47,178 nt of DNA from Planctomycetota bacterium (GCA_030605475.1 JAUWIG010000027.1:1-47178); one strand, 5' to 3'. Positions 16,802 to 24,873 are shown, numbered from the stretch's first letter. Numbers and translations: made by a program. The notes: generated by a model from the sequence alone, not told the origin.

Positions 16802-17356
16802 TCAAACACCATGTTCGGCGACTTTTGGCTCGCCGATCATTGCTTTTAGAAATTTCTGCTTCTTCTCATGCTCTTTGGCTTGATAGAGAATAGCATCCTT
16901 GATTAGATTTTTAACCTTTTCCTCTATTGTCTTACCTTCTGGCGATTTCTCGTGCCCTAAAGGCGATAACAGAATCTGTGCTCCGTTGACTGTTACCGTG
17001 CGATATTCGGTCGGCTCGTCTTCCGCTGCTTTCTTCATAAGAAACATGAGATGGGTTGATCCCCACGCATAGGGTGTGGCAAAGCTGCCTTCAGTATTCA
17101 TGAGTTGAAGTTTGATTCGCGCGTTGTTTGGAATATCTCCCTTTATGGTCTGGTAGATGAAGCATTCATGCGTGGAGTAGAATGTCGGACTGCCGAAGCC
17201 CGATAGGTGCCGCTCGATTCGAAGAATGACTATTGCGTCTGCCATGTCAATGAGCTTTGCGAGTCTAGGAGGTGGGCCTCCTATACGAACAGCATAAGTC
17301 ACTAATGTTACAGTTAAAGCCAATAACACAACTGATATAAGCCATGTTCTTTTCAT
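16802..17356 (-). CDS. Exported protein of unknown function
   Basis: About 184 aa with an N-terminal signal or anchor (MKRTWLISVVLLALTVTLVTYAV) and a soluble remainder containing ADAIVILRIERH and IYQTIKGDIP. These resemble small secreted proteins that carry a beta-barrel-like fold, but I cannot name the family. The C-terminus is a charged helix. The ATG at 17356 is chosen because GGTGGAG lies 9 bases upstream, and the GTG at 17371 is part of that ribosome site. It is probably transcribed with the downstream lipoprotein gene. Confidence 0.6.
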   Translation of the reverse strand: MKRTWLISVVLLALTVTLVTYAVRIGGPPPRLAKLIDMADAIVILRIERHLSGFGSPTFYSTHECFIYQTIKGDIPNNARIKLQLMNTEGSFATPYAWGSTHLMFLMKKAAEDEPTEYRTVTVNGAQILLSPLGHEKSPEGKTIEEKVKNLIKDAILYQAKEHEKKQKFLKAMIGEPKVAEHGV

Positions 17357-17505
17357 TGGATATTTCTCCACCCAACATAATAATATACAAAACGATTTTC
17401 ACTGATTTTATGCTGGCATTATGCTAAGAGCAACAAGAAATTCGGTGGCAATAAGGAAGAAAAAGCATTCCTCACGTAGGCAACCCTGGGTGAAACAGAA
17501 GAAAA

Positions 17506-17535
17506 CCCCCCAACCGCAAAAGACGGGTTGGGGGG
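17506..17535. repeat. REP-like GC-rich hairpin upstream of the transposase
   Basis: CCCCCCAACC and GGTTGGGGGG form a perfect 10-bp stem with a 10-base loop, 76 bp before the REP-associated transposase gene. Such enzymes act on hairpins of this kind. Read on the minus strand it is followed by TTTTCTTCT, so it would also work as an intrinsic terminator or leader attenuator for the minus-strand gene at 17356. Confidence 0.6.
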
Positions 17536-17610
17536 CTAAACATAAAAGATGACTAAACATAAATAAATATAAGTGTAAACATAACAAGGAAAAGGCGATA
17601 TAATTTCGGC

Positions 17611-18084
17611 ATGAGAAAAACACTGGGATATATGGTGACATTCACAACATACGGGACGTGGTTACAAGGAGATGAGCGAGGATGGGTTAAAGAAGGGATT
17701 ATTTATGAGGAAAATGAAGAGTTGCATAATGTGAATGAAAGTAATTTGAAGGGGGAAGTCGTGAGGTTGAAGAAGAGAGAAAAAGAGATTGTGCGGGAGG
17801 CAATTTGCCGGAAAGCAGAGGCGCGAGGGGAAAAGATATTGGCGATATCGGTCTGGTCAAATCATGTTCATATCGTGCAGAGGTATGGCAGACGGCCTAT
17901 AGAAGAAGCAGTTCGAATTTACAAGAACACTGCATCAGCCGCATTGAGGAGAAACGGGTTTGAGGGGAAGGTGTGGACGAGGGGGTTCGATAAGCGGTTT
18001 TGTTTCAGCGAGAAAGATTTAAGAGTGAGAGTTGATTACGTAAATAAGCACGGCGTGAGAAAATCCATAGGGGTATGTCCGTAA
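17611..18084 (+). CDS. REP-associated tyrosine transposase (RAYT, TnpA_REP family)
   Basis: A single-domain HUH Y1 enzyme of 157 aa. The metal-binding HUH motif is NHVHIV (His85, His87) and the nucleophile is probably Tyr104 in AVRIYKNT. The opening FTTYGTWLQGDERGWV and the closing YVNKHG are typical of this family. By family knowledge it nicks and moves short palindromes. A matching hairpin lies at 17506-17535. No second hairpin was found downstream, so I cannot define an element boundary. The ATG has only a distant AAGGA. The gene is oriented toward serA. Confidence 0.88.
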   Translation: MRKTLGYMVTFTTYGTWLQGDERGWVKEGIIYEENEELHNVNESNLKGEVVRLKKREKEIVREAICRKAEARGEKILAISVWSNHVHIVQRYGRRPIEEAVRIYKNTASAALRRNGFEGKVWTRGFDKRFCFSEKDLRVRVDYVNKHGVRKSIGVCP

Positions 18085-18165
18085 GTTTTCAAGGCTTGCT
18101 ATTTTTGACAAGTCAGGTTAAAATACAAAAAGTAAATATTAAAGGAAGTTTTTTGGAGATTGGTA

Positions 18166-19755
18166 ATGATTAAGGTTCTGATTACAGATAAACTTGCACA
18201 GGAAGGTCTTAACTTGCTCAATTCGACAGAAGGCGTCGAGGCGGTTGTTAAAACCGGTATAAGCGAAGACGAACTCGCTAAGACCATTGGTGAATATGAC
18301 GGTCTTATTATTCGAAGCGGCACAAAAGTTACCGCTAAAGTCTTAGCCAATCCGGGCAAACTAAAGGCAATCGCGCGAGCGGGCGTTGGCGTAGATAACA
18401 TCGACGTCCCCGAAGCCACCAGAAAAGGAATCCTCGTTATGAATACGCCCGGCGGCAATACCCTCAGCGCCGCAGAACATACAATGGCTTTAATCCTTTC
18501 AATGAGCCGAAATGTTGTTCCGGCCTGTAACAGCCTCAAATCCGGCGCCTGGGACAGAAAAAAATATATGGGAAATCAGCTCAGTGGCAAGGTCCTCGGT
18601 GTGATAGGCCTGGGCAGAATCGGTATGGCTGTGGCAAAAATGGCAAAAGGCTTTAATATGAAAATCCTCGGCTTCGACCCATTCGCCGCACCGGCTAAGG
18701 CGGAGAAACTCGGTGTTGAAGTAGCTGATGAACTCGAAGAAATCTTCAAAGAAGCTGATTATATTAGTGTCCATGTGCCGAGAAATGAGCAGACGCTGAA
18801 TATGATTGGCGCCGAACAAATCAGAATGATGAAGCCCACCGTTCGATTAATCAACTGCGCACGGGGCGGGATTATTAACGAAGACGCACTTTATAATGCG
18901 CTCGCCGAAGGCGCAATAGCCGGTGCCGCTCTGGACGTTTATCCTATGGAGCCGCCGGAAAATACACGCTTCACCGAGTTTGAAGATTGCCTCGTTACGC
19001 CGCATTTGGGTGCCAGCACCAGAGAAGCACAAATCGACGTTGCCGTCGAAGCCGCTCAAATCCTTGTTGATGCCATCGAAGGCGGGCCTGTGAGAAACGC
19101 GATTAACGCTCCGTCTATCGCCGGAGCCATACCGCTGATTGTAAACCAGTATGCTAAACTTGCGCAGCGAATTGGCGCACTTCTTAGCACCATTGCGCCG
19201 GGCCATATTAAGGACGTTGAGGTACAATATCGCGGCTCAATTGCCGAGATGGCGGTCGAACCGGTTACTCTTGGCTTCGCAATCGGCTTATTGCAGCAGC
19301 ATTTCGATATGCCGCTAAATATGGTCAACGTCGCTGTCTTAGGCAAAGAACGCGGCATAAGCATTGACGAGACGAAAAACACCGAGGCCAAGGACGTCGC
19401 CGCAAGTTTCAGCGCCAAAGTCGTAACCGATAGGGTTACTCGCACTGTAACCGGCTCGGTCTTTGGCCAGACACTACCGCGAATTATTGAAATCGATGGC
19501 TTTAACGTAGAAATGACGCCGCAGGGAGCGGTTCTGGTTATATTTAATGACGATAAGCCCGGCGTCATCGGTTCCGTCGGAACCATCTGCGGCAGGCATA
19601 ATATCAATATCTGCACGATGGGCGTGGGACAAAAGCTCCAGGAGCAAAAAGCCATCCTTGCCGTCAGTCTCGACAAAGAACCCGACGCGAAAGCTGTTGA
19701 AGAGCTTGGCAAGCTTGATTTCGTAAATGAGATTTACGTCTGCAGGCTGGACTGA
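18166..19755 (+). CDS. serA: D-3-phosphoglycerate dehydrogenase (long form)
   Basis: It catalyses the first step of serine synthesis, NAD-dependent oxidation of 3-phosphoglycerate. The NAD-binding GLGRIG is at about residues 148-153, with catalytic Arg233 (CARGGIIN), Glu262 (YPMEPP) and His280 (TPHLGAST). An intervening ASB domain (about 320-450) and a C-terminal ACT domain (FNDDKPGVIGSVG) give 529 aa, the usual length of long-form SerA. The ACT domain implies serine feedback control. I use the ATG at 18166, 7 bases after GGAG, rather than the TTG at 18160. It is the first gene of a probable four-gene operon. Confidence 0.95.
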   Translation: MIKVLITDKLAQEGLNLLNSTEGVEAVVKTGISEDELAKTIGEYDGLIIRSGTKVTAKVLANPGKLKAIARAGVGVDNIDVPEATRKGILVMNTPGGNTLSAAEHTMALILSMSRNVVPACNSLKSGAWDRKKYMGNQLSGKVLGVIGLGRIGMAVAKMAKGFNMKILGFDPFAAPAKAEKLGVEVADELEEIFKEADYISVHVPRNEQTLNMIGAEQIRMMKPTVRLINCARGGIINEDALYNALAEGAIAGAALDVYPMEPPENTRFTEFEDCLVTPHLGASTREAQIDVAVEAAQILVDAIEGGPVRNAINAPSIAGAIPLIVNQYAKLAQRIGALLSTIAPGHIKDVEVQYRGSIAEMAVEPVTLGFAIGLLQQHFDMPLNMVNVAVLGKERGISIDETKNTEAKDVAASFSAKVVTDRVTRTVTGSVFGQTLPRIIEIDGFNVEMTPQGAVLVIFNDDKPGVIGSVGTICGRHNINICTMGVGQKLQEQKAILAVSLDKEPDAKAVEELGKLDFVNEIYVCRLD

Positions 19756-19760
19756 TAATA

Positions 19761-19815
19761 GTTTTGAGTGCTGAGTGTTGAGTTTTTAGTTGATTCAAAA
19801 CTCAAAAACTGAAAC
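19761..19815. repeat. Face-to-face heptamer arrays without cargo
   Basis: Left units GTTTTGA, GTGCTGA, GTGTTGA, GTTTTTA are followed after 6 bases by right units TCAAAAC, TCAAAAA, CTGAAAC. The right consensus is the reverse complement of the left. This is the same inverted layout as the four-helix-bundle cassettes, but nothing lies between the arms. Confidence 0.8.
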
Positions 19816-19828
19816 CCAGAGCAACGGT

Positions 19829-21220
19829 ATGGCTGAGCAATTAATAATAAGCATCAGTGGAATGAGAGGTATCGTCGGTGAAAATCTCACCGATTCTATT
19901 GCTGCCGAGTACGGTTCTGCCTTCGGTACATTTCTAAAAGACAAATATTTCGGGTCACGGGCCACGGGCCACGAGTCACGATTGTCGGTGTGTATCGGCA
20001 GAGATTCTCGTCCCAGCGGCCAGATGTTAAAATCAGCCGTAACGGCAGGATTGTGTGACGTCGGAGCTGACGTGGTTGATTTGGGAATGGTAACCACCCC
20101 TGGTGTCGGTATTATGGTAAGACATCTGAACTGCAGTGGTGGAATCAGCATTACCGCTTCACACAATCCAATTCAATACAATGGTATAAAACTCCTGCTT
20201 GCCAATGGCGTTGCTCCACCATCCGACGTGGCAGGGCAAATCAGGCAGTATTTTTTCGATAAACGTTTTGCTTTTGTTGATTCGCATAATTGCGGACAAG
20301 CAGCTCCTAATGAGCAGACCGATACGACTCACATCGCTAAGGTTTTGGGAATAGTTGACAAAGGAGCAATCGCCGCGAAGAAATTCAAGGTTGTTTTAGA
20401 CAGTGTCAACGGAGCAGGGGGGAGGGTTACGAAGAAACTGCTCGCCGAACTTGGCTGCGTGGTTTCAGCAATAAATGATGAACCTACCGGCTTGTTCGCT
20501 CACAGACCTGAACCGGCTGCTGAAAACTTGACAGGCCTTTGTGAAATGGTAAAAACAAAACGGTCCGCCGTTGGCTTTGCCCAGGACCCCGACGCCGACA
20601 GATTGGCAATTGTTGACGAGGCTGGAAACTACATCGGCGAAGAATATACGCTTGCTTTGGCAGCCAAGTACATCTTCAGCAGGAAAACCGGCAGCGCGGC
20701 AACAAATCTCTCAACATCGAGAATGCTCGACGATATTGCTGAAGAGGCCGGCGGCCGCGTCTACCGCACCGCTGTCGGCGAGGCCAATGTCGCTGCCGCA
20801 ATGCTCGAACACAATTGCGTCATTGGTGGAGAAGGCAGCGGCGGAGTGATTGATTTGCGTGTAGGCCCGGTCCGTGACAGCCTCGTTGGTATTGCTCTTG
20901 TCCTGCAATTGATGGCCGAGGCAGGAAAAACTATAAGCCAGTTGACTAATGAAATCACCGGCTATTATATGAGCAAAGATAAGTTCGTCGCGGAACAAAC
21001 ACAGGCCCGACAAATTTTGAATTCGGCCAAAAAGGTCTTTGCCGATGCAAAGCTCGACGCTACTGATGGCTGCCGATTCGATTTCGACGATGGCTGGCTC
21101 CATCTGAGGGCCAGTAACACCGAGCCGGTGATGAGGCTCATAGTTGAGGCGAAAGACCGGCAGACCGCTAAAAAATATGTCGATGCGGTTTTGAATATTC
21201 GCAAAGAAATACTCAGCTAA
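19829..21220 (+). CDS. glmM: Phosphoglucosamine mutase / phosphomannomutase family
   Basis: An alpha-D-phosphohexomutase. The phosphoserine loop is TASHNP (Ser111), the metal loop DPDADR (Asp253, 255, 257), the sugar loop GEGSGGV and the phosphate-binding loop RASNTEPVMRL near the end. About 463 aa is the family length. GlmM and ManB cannot be separated safely here. Residues 42-51 (GSRATGHESR) are encoded by a heptamer array and look like an in-frame insertion before VCIGRDSR. An upstream TTG at 19790 is possible, but it would translate another array, so I take the ATG at 19829. The gap to the next gene is 7 bp. Confidence 0.88.
   Translation: MAEQLIISISGMRGIVGENLTDSIAAEYGSAFGTFLKDKYFGSRATGHESRLSVCIGRDSRPSGQMLKSAVTAGLCDVGADVVDLGMVTTPGVGIMVRHLNCSGGISITASHNPIQYNGIKLLLANGVAPPSDVAGQIRQYFFDKRFAFVDSHNCGQAAPNEQTDTTHIAKVLGIVDKGAIAAKKFKVVLDSVNGAGGRVTKKLLAELGCVVSAINDEPTGLFAHRPEPAAENLTGLCEMVKTKRSAVGFAQDPDADRLAIVDEAGNYIGEEYTLALAAKYIFSRKTGSAATNLSTSRMLDDIAEEAGGRVYRTAVGEANVAAAMLEHNCVIGGEGSGGVIDLRVGPVRDSLVGIALVLQLMAEAGKTISQLTNEITGYYMSKDKFVAEQTQARQILNSAKKVFADAKLDATDGCRFDFDDGWLHLRASNTEPVMRLIVEAKDRQTAKKYVDAVLNIRKEILS
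19954..19981. repeat. Heptamer array inside a coding sequence, GYCACGR type
   Basis: Four units: GTCACGG, GCCACGG, GCCACGA, GTCACGA, within the phosphohexomutase gene. It encodes surface-loop-like residues between the first helix and the GRDSR motif. Confidence 0.85.
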
Positions 21221-21227
21221 ACTGCAA

Positions 21228-22190
21228 ATGCACAGCCACAAACAAAAAATCGCTTACCCCGTTAGAAGTCCGCACCAAGTGTGTGGCACTGGCCAGAGGC
21301 GACTTACTTCTAACGGGGCAGGCAGGCAAATAAAATCTGTCACGAATCTTGCAATTGTTACCAATATTGCTCTTTTTGTCCTCAAGCTCTCGGTCGGTTT
21401 CCTGACCGGTTCGATAGCTCTGATTGCCGATGGAGTTCACTCGCTTTCCGATATGTCCACTGACCTGGTTGTCCTTTTTGGTGTTCGCCTTGGTTCGAAG
21501 GAGGCCGACCAAGACCATCCTTATGGCTACGGCCGAGCCGAGACTTTCTCAGCCGCCTTTATTGCCTTATTCCTGGTTTTCATTGGCTCGGCGATGATTT
21601 ATTACGCCGCTATTGATGTAGCTAAAGGAAATGTTACGGACTTTCACGTAGCTGTGCTCATAGTCGCAATAATTTCCGTTATTGTTAAAGAGCTGCTTTA
21701 TAGTGCGACTAAAAGAGCCGCTATTAAATCGCACAGCTCTGCCCTTTACGCCAATGCCTGGCACCAGCGCAGCGACGCATTAAGTTCGGTCGCGGTCCTG
21801 ATAGGTTTCATATCGCTAAAAGCCGGGTTCAGCTATGGCGACCAGATTGCCGCCGTTGTGGTTGGCTTGATGATAATCCTGGTCGCCGTTCGGATAATCG
21901 GCGACTGCTTACGCGAACTGACGGAAAGTGCCGTCGATGCGGACACAGTTGAGCGTATAAAACACATAATCGACTCCAACTCCTCAATAAACCAATGGCA
22001 CAAGCTCCGGACACGCACGGTCGGCAGAGAAGTTTTTCTCGACCTGCACATCCTTGTTGACCCGGATTTGAATATCGTCGCCGCCCACGAAATATCCGAA
22101 AGTTTGGAAAATGCCCTGCACGAGCAGATAACTCGCCCGGTCAATATAACTGTACATATCGAGCCGGACATCCCTGAGCTTAGAAAATAA
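21228..22190 (+). CDS. Cation diffusion facilitator (Zn/Fe-type) transporter
   Basis: A 320-aa CDF protein with about six membrane helices and a C-terminal cytoplasmic domain. The metal site is two HxxxD motifs: His71/Asp75 in TM2 (DGVHSLSD) and His179/Asp183 in TM5 (HQRSDALSS). DHPYGYGRAE is the family loop. The HxxxD pair favours zinc. It would export divalent metal using the proton gradient. Residues 9-31 are encoded by a palindromic element (21257-21319), and the family domain starts only at about Ser37. The start is 7 bp after the phosphohexomutase stop. Confidence 0.9.
   Translation: MHSHKQKIAYPVRSPHQVCGTGQRRLTSNGAGRQIKSVTNLAIVTNIALFVLKLSVGFLTGSIALIADGVHSLSDMSTDLVVLFGVRLGSKEADQDHPYGYGRAETFSAAFIALFLVFIGSAMIYYAAIDVAKGNVTDFHVAVLIVAIISVIVKELLYSATKRAAIKSHSSALYANAWHQRSDALSSVAVLIGFISLKAGFSYGDQIAAVVVGLMIILVAVRIIGDCLRELTESAVDADTVERIKHIIDSNSSINQWHKLRTRTVGREVFLDLHILVDPDLNIVAAHEISESLENALHEQITRPVNITVHIEPDIPELRK
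21257..21319. repeat. Palindromic element copy 2, inside a coding 5' end
   Basis: CCCCGTTAGAAGT (21257-21269) and ACTTCTAACGGGG (21306-21318) are exact inverted repeats, separated by 36 bases. The outer end resembles copy 1 (12768-12804). It is translated in frame by the CDF transporter gene. Confidence 0.78.
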
Positions 22191-22209
22191 ATTTAATGAA
22201 ATCTAAAAT

Positions 22210-22827
22210 ATGAGCCAAGTCACCAAAGACGCAAAGTTACACATTTTTTTGCTGTTGAGTTTGGCAGCGGTGTTTACATGGTCGTTTGTCGGCTGCTTTG
22301 ACCTTTTCACGTGGTTTCTGGAAGCTCTGCCGGTTATGATAGGCGTGGCTGTCCTCATATTGGTTTACTGGAAGTTCCGCTTTACCGGCTTTACTTACAA
22401 ATTGATTTGGCTCCACGCGATTATTCTTTTAATCGGTGCCCACTATACCTACTGCCGGATGCCTCTATTCAGTTGGATAAGGGACACTTTTGAATTGAGC
22501 CGCAACCATTATGACCGTATCGGCCACCTTGCTCAGGGTTTTGTGCCCGCTATAATCGCACGGGAAATATTGTTGAGAAAATCACCCTTGCAAAGAGGCT
22601 TGTGGCTTTTCTCTATAGTCGTTTGTTTTTGTCTTGCCATAGCCGCTTCTTATGAACTGCTCGAATGGCTCATTGCGATAGCGAGGGGCGACTATGCGGG
22701 AGACTTCCTCGCCATCCAGGGTGACATCTGGGACACCCAGAAGGATATGGCTTTGTGTCTGGTCGGTGCGGTTGTTTCGTTATTGACCCTTGGCAAATTA
22801 CATGACAGAGCATTGAAAAAAATATAA
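22210..22827 (+). CDS. DUF2238 (YjdF-type) membrane protein
   Basis: A 205-aa protein with about six hydrophobic helices. The family signature is RNHYDRIGHLAQGFVPA, with YELLEW, and GDIWDTQKDMALCLVGA toward the C-terminus. DUF2238 proteins have no proven function. Charged residues inside the helices suggest a transporter or membrane enzyme. It follows the CDF gene by 19 bp and ends the serA-linked operon. Confidence 0.82.
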   Translation: MSQVTKDAKLHIFLLLSLAAVFTWSFVGCFDLFTWFLEALPVMIGVAVLILVYWKFRFTGFTYKLIWLHAIILLIGAHYTYCRMPLFSWIRDTFELSRNHYDRIGHLAQGFVPAIIAREILLRKSPLQRGLWLFSIVVCFCLAIAASYELLEWLIAIARGDYAGDFLAIQGDIWDTQKDMALCLVGAVVSLLTLGKLHDRALKKI

Positions 22828-23052
22828 TCTTTCAATAATTGACAGTGTACGGCGCCGGCTTTGCTGTATTTCTGAACAACAAGCTTACTGACGTTTTTCA
22901 CATCCGGGGAGGCGTTATATAAATAATAAGCTTTTCCATACACTCCCCTGCGTGTGGGGGGTGAAAAAAAGCGTTTAATTTATGGGAAAAGCAGCAGGAG
23001 ATTCTTGTAACTCTTTTTTTTTGCTGATGGTTACGGCCATTTTTAGCCATCG

Positions 23053-23065
23053 GGCAAAAGTTTGC
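23053..23065. promoter_or_regulatory. Possible upstream operator half-site
   Basis: GGCAAAAGTTTGC resembles the palindrome at 23106-23120 with one inserted base, and lies 54 bp upstream of it. Confidence 0.4.
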
Positions 23066-23097
23066 AGAAATTAGCAGAAAAGAATTCAGATTTTGTC

Positions 23098-23125
23098 TTG
23101 ACAAGAGGCAAAGTTTGCCTATAAT
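23098..23125 (+). promoter_or_regulatory. Sigma-70-type promoter of the Rrf2 gene with operator in the spacer
   Basis: TTGACA (23098-23103) and TATAAT (23120-23125) are both perfect consensus hexamers, 16 bp apart. The spacer is almost filled by the exact palindrome AGGCAAAGTTTGCCT (23106-23120). A repressor bound there would block polymerase. Autoregulation by the Rrf2 product is inferred. Confidence 0.8.
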
Positions 23126-23157
23126 GTATATAGACTTAATAGACAAGGGTATTTATA

Positions 23158-23559
23158 ATGAAGCTAACTACAAAAAGTGAATATTCAATTCTGGCACTCA
23201 TTTATATGACCCGCAGCGAAGAGAAGGGTTTTGTAAAGATAGAAGAGATCTGCTCAGAGTGCGATATTCCCAAGAAATACTTAGAACTCTTATTCTCAAT
23301 ACTAAGGCAGAATCACTATATAAAGACCAAAAGAGGTGCCAGTGGCGGCTACAAATTAGCAAAGCCAGCGTCAAGAATAAGTATCGCAGAGATAATAAGG
23401 CTGATGGATGGCGCCCTGGCACCAACGGAGTCGGTAAGCAAGTACTTTTTCTCGTCTACCCCTTTGTCAAGTGAGAAGAAGCTGATAAAGATATTCAAAG
23501 AAGTACGAGATTATATTGCAAACAGGCTCGAGGCCTTAAAACTCTCTGATGTGGTTTAG
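23158..23559 (+). CDS. Rrf2 family transcriptional regulator
   Basis: A 133-aa winged-helix repressor. The HTH and wing are clear: MKLTTKSEYSILALIYM, KIEEICSECDIPKKYLELLFSILRQ and KRGASGGYKLAKPAS. The only cysteines are the two in ICSEC, in the HTH. The three-Cys cluster of IscR/NsrR is absent, so it is more like the cofactor-free CymR branch. AAGGG precedes the ATG. Its promoter carries a palindromic operator. Downstream genes include a TauE/SafE exporter, so sulfur-compound control is a reasonable inference. Confidence 0.88.
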   Translation: MKLTTKSEYSILALIYMTRSEEKGFVKIEEICSECDIPKKYLELLFSILRQNHYIKTKRGASGGYKLAKPASRISIAEIIRLMDGALAPTESVSKYFFSSTPLSSEKKLIKIFKEVRDYIANRLEALKLSDVV

Positions 23560-23707
23560 AGCGTTAATATTTGATTGGTCTGTGTACCATTAAACTTGAG
23601 GAATAAAGCTATTGAATTATGTCTTTAGGCCTATTTACAATCATCAAAACCTCAGCCTGGAAAGTTTAATTTTATCGCAAAAAACTTTGAATTGAAAGGA
23701 ACCAGAC

Positions 23708-23977
23708 ATGTCCGCATTACCAGAACACAGAATTTTTTTCGATGAGGACACCGTTAACCTGGAGATGTGGAAGCTTAAGCGGATAGCAGATGCTGCTCAA
23801 CAACTACTTCCCTCAGCCCCAGGCCATTATATTTTTGTCAATCTGGACGATTTCTTAGCCAATCGCTTCTTACTCACGCTCGTCCGCATATCAGACATAC
23901 CACCGCGTGTATGGGAAGCCACCATAGTTGATGAGAACCAAGCCCCTCAACTTAATCGCCGATTCGCAGAAGAGTAA
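23708..23977 (+). CDS. Small protein of unknown function, linked to TauE
   Basis: An 89-aa soluble protein, not recognised. It has AAAGGA 8 bases before the ATG and ends 5 bases before the TauE/SafE start, so it is a real cotranscribed gene. It has a short helix (LKRIADAAQQLLP) and beta-rich segments (HYIFVNLDDFL, FLLTLVRISDI, WEATIVDEN), with no Cys and a single His in each half. It may be an accessory or sensory subunit for the exporter. That is inference from spacing only. Confidence 0.65.
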   Translation: MSALPEHRIFFDEDTVNLEMWKLKRIADAAQQLLPSAPGHYIFVNLDDFLANRFLLTLVRISDIPPRVWEATIVDENQAPQLNRRFAEE

Positions 23978-23982
23978 AGACA

Positions 23983-24825
23983 ATGTTAGAACTATCACTG
24001 TTGACAATTATTACCATAATTGTAATCGCTTTTTTGTGTGAGTACATGGACTCCACCCTCGGTATGGGGTATGGAACAACTCTCACACCCGTGTTTATGC
24101 TTTGGGGCTTTAGCCCAATGCAGATTGTTCCCGTAATCCTGCTGTCTGAATTGATATCCGGGCTGCTGGCAGGATTTTTCCATCACCGGGAGGGAAATGT
24201 AGACCTCAAGCCAAAAACGGCGGATATATTCAAAATTAGAAATATGCTAAGCCCCCTCGGTTATATTGAGAGCTTTAAGAAAACGGTTCCGTTGCATTTG
24301 AAGGTCGCTCTACTTTTGGCGGTTTGCAGTGTCGTCGGCACAGTCGTTGCTGTTTTTGTCGCGGTCAATATCCCTAAATTCTGGCTGAAACTTTACATCG
24401 GCTGCCTTGTTCTATCAATGGGCATAATTATCCTTGTCTGCCTTAATAAGAAATTTAGATTCTCCTGGAAGAAGATTACTTTTTTAGGCCTAATCGCTTC
24501 TTTTAACAAGGGGATGAGTGGCGGGGGTTATGGGCCGGTTGTAACCGGCGGACAAGTTTTATCCGGTATAGAAGGTAAAAGTGCCGTGGGCATCACCTCG
24601 TTGGCCGAGGGCTTAACCTGCATGGTAGGAGTGATTAGCTACATACTTATCTCGAAAAACCCTCTTGACTGGAAATTAGCTCCGTGGGTTATTATCGGGG
24701 CCGTGCTTTCGGTCCCACTTTCCGCCAAAAGCGTAAAAATGATAAGTGAAAGAAAACTAAAGTTTGCAATCGCCATGATTACCATAATTTTGGGTCTATT
24801 CACCATTGTCAAAACGTTAGCTTAA
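23983..24825 (+). CDS. TauE/SafE family sulfite or organosulfur anion exporter
   Basis: A 280-aa membrane protein with about eight helices in two halves. The first half has CEYMDSTLGMGYGTTLTPVF and the second NKGMSGGGYGPVVTGGQVL, which are the paired family motifs. By family knowledge it exports sulfite, sulfoacetate or related anions. The Rrf2 regulator two genes upstream fits control by a sulfur or redox signal. The start is 5 bp after the small unknown gene. Confidence 0.88.
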   Translation: MLELSLLTIITIIVIAFLCEYMDSTLGMGYGTTLTPVFMLWGFSPMQIVPVILLSELISGLLAGFFHHREGNVDLKPKTADIFKIRNMLSPLGYIESFKKTVPLHLKVALLLAVCSVVGTVVAVFVAVNIPKFWLKLYIGCLVLSMGIIILVCLNKKFRFSWKKITFLGLIASFNKGMSGGGYGPVVTGGQVLSGIEGKSAVGITSLAEGLTCMVGVISYILISKNPLDWKLAPWVIIGAVLSVPLSAKSVKMISERKLKFAIAMITIILGLFTIVKTLA

Positions 24826-24873
24826 GAGTTTTATTTTACCTTTGCCAAGCTGGAAACGAAATGGAAGGTGAGG

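Larger units (their letters stand above)
22828..23157. other. 330-bp intergenic region
   Basis: It holds a hairpin (CACTCCCC 22941-22948 with GGGGGGTG 22956-22963, flanked by GCTTTT and AAAAAAGC), and the Rrf2 promoter/operator at its right end. No gene is seen. Confidence 0.6.

Noticed and set aside
17506..17535. Intrinsic terminator on the plus strand
   Set aside because: No T-run follows on the plus strand and no plus gene ends upstream. A T-run exists only on the minus side.
18105..18130. Promoter for serA from TTGACA at 18105
   Set aside because: No acceptable -10 box at 16-18 bp spacing.
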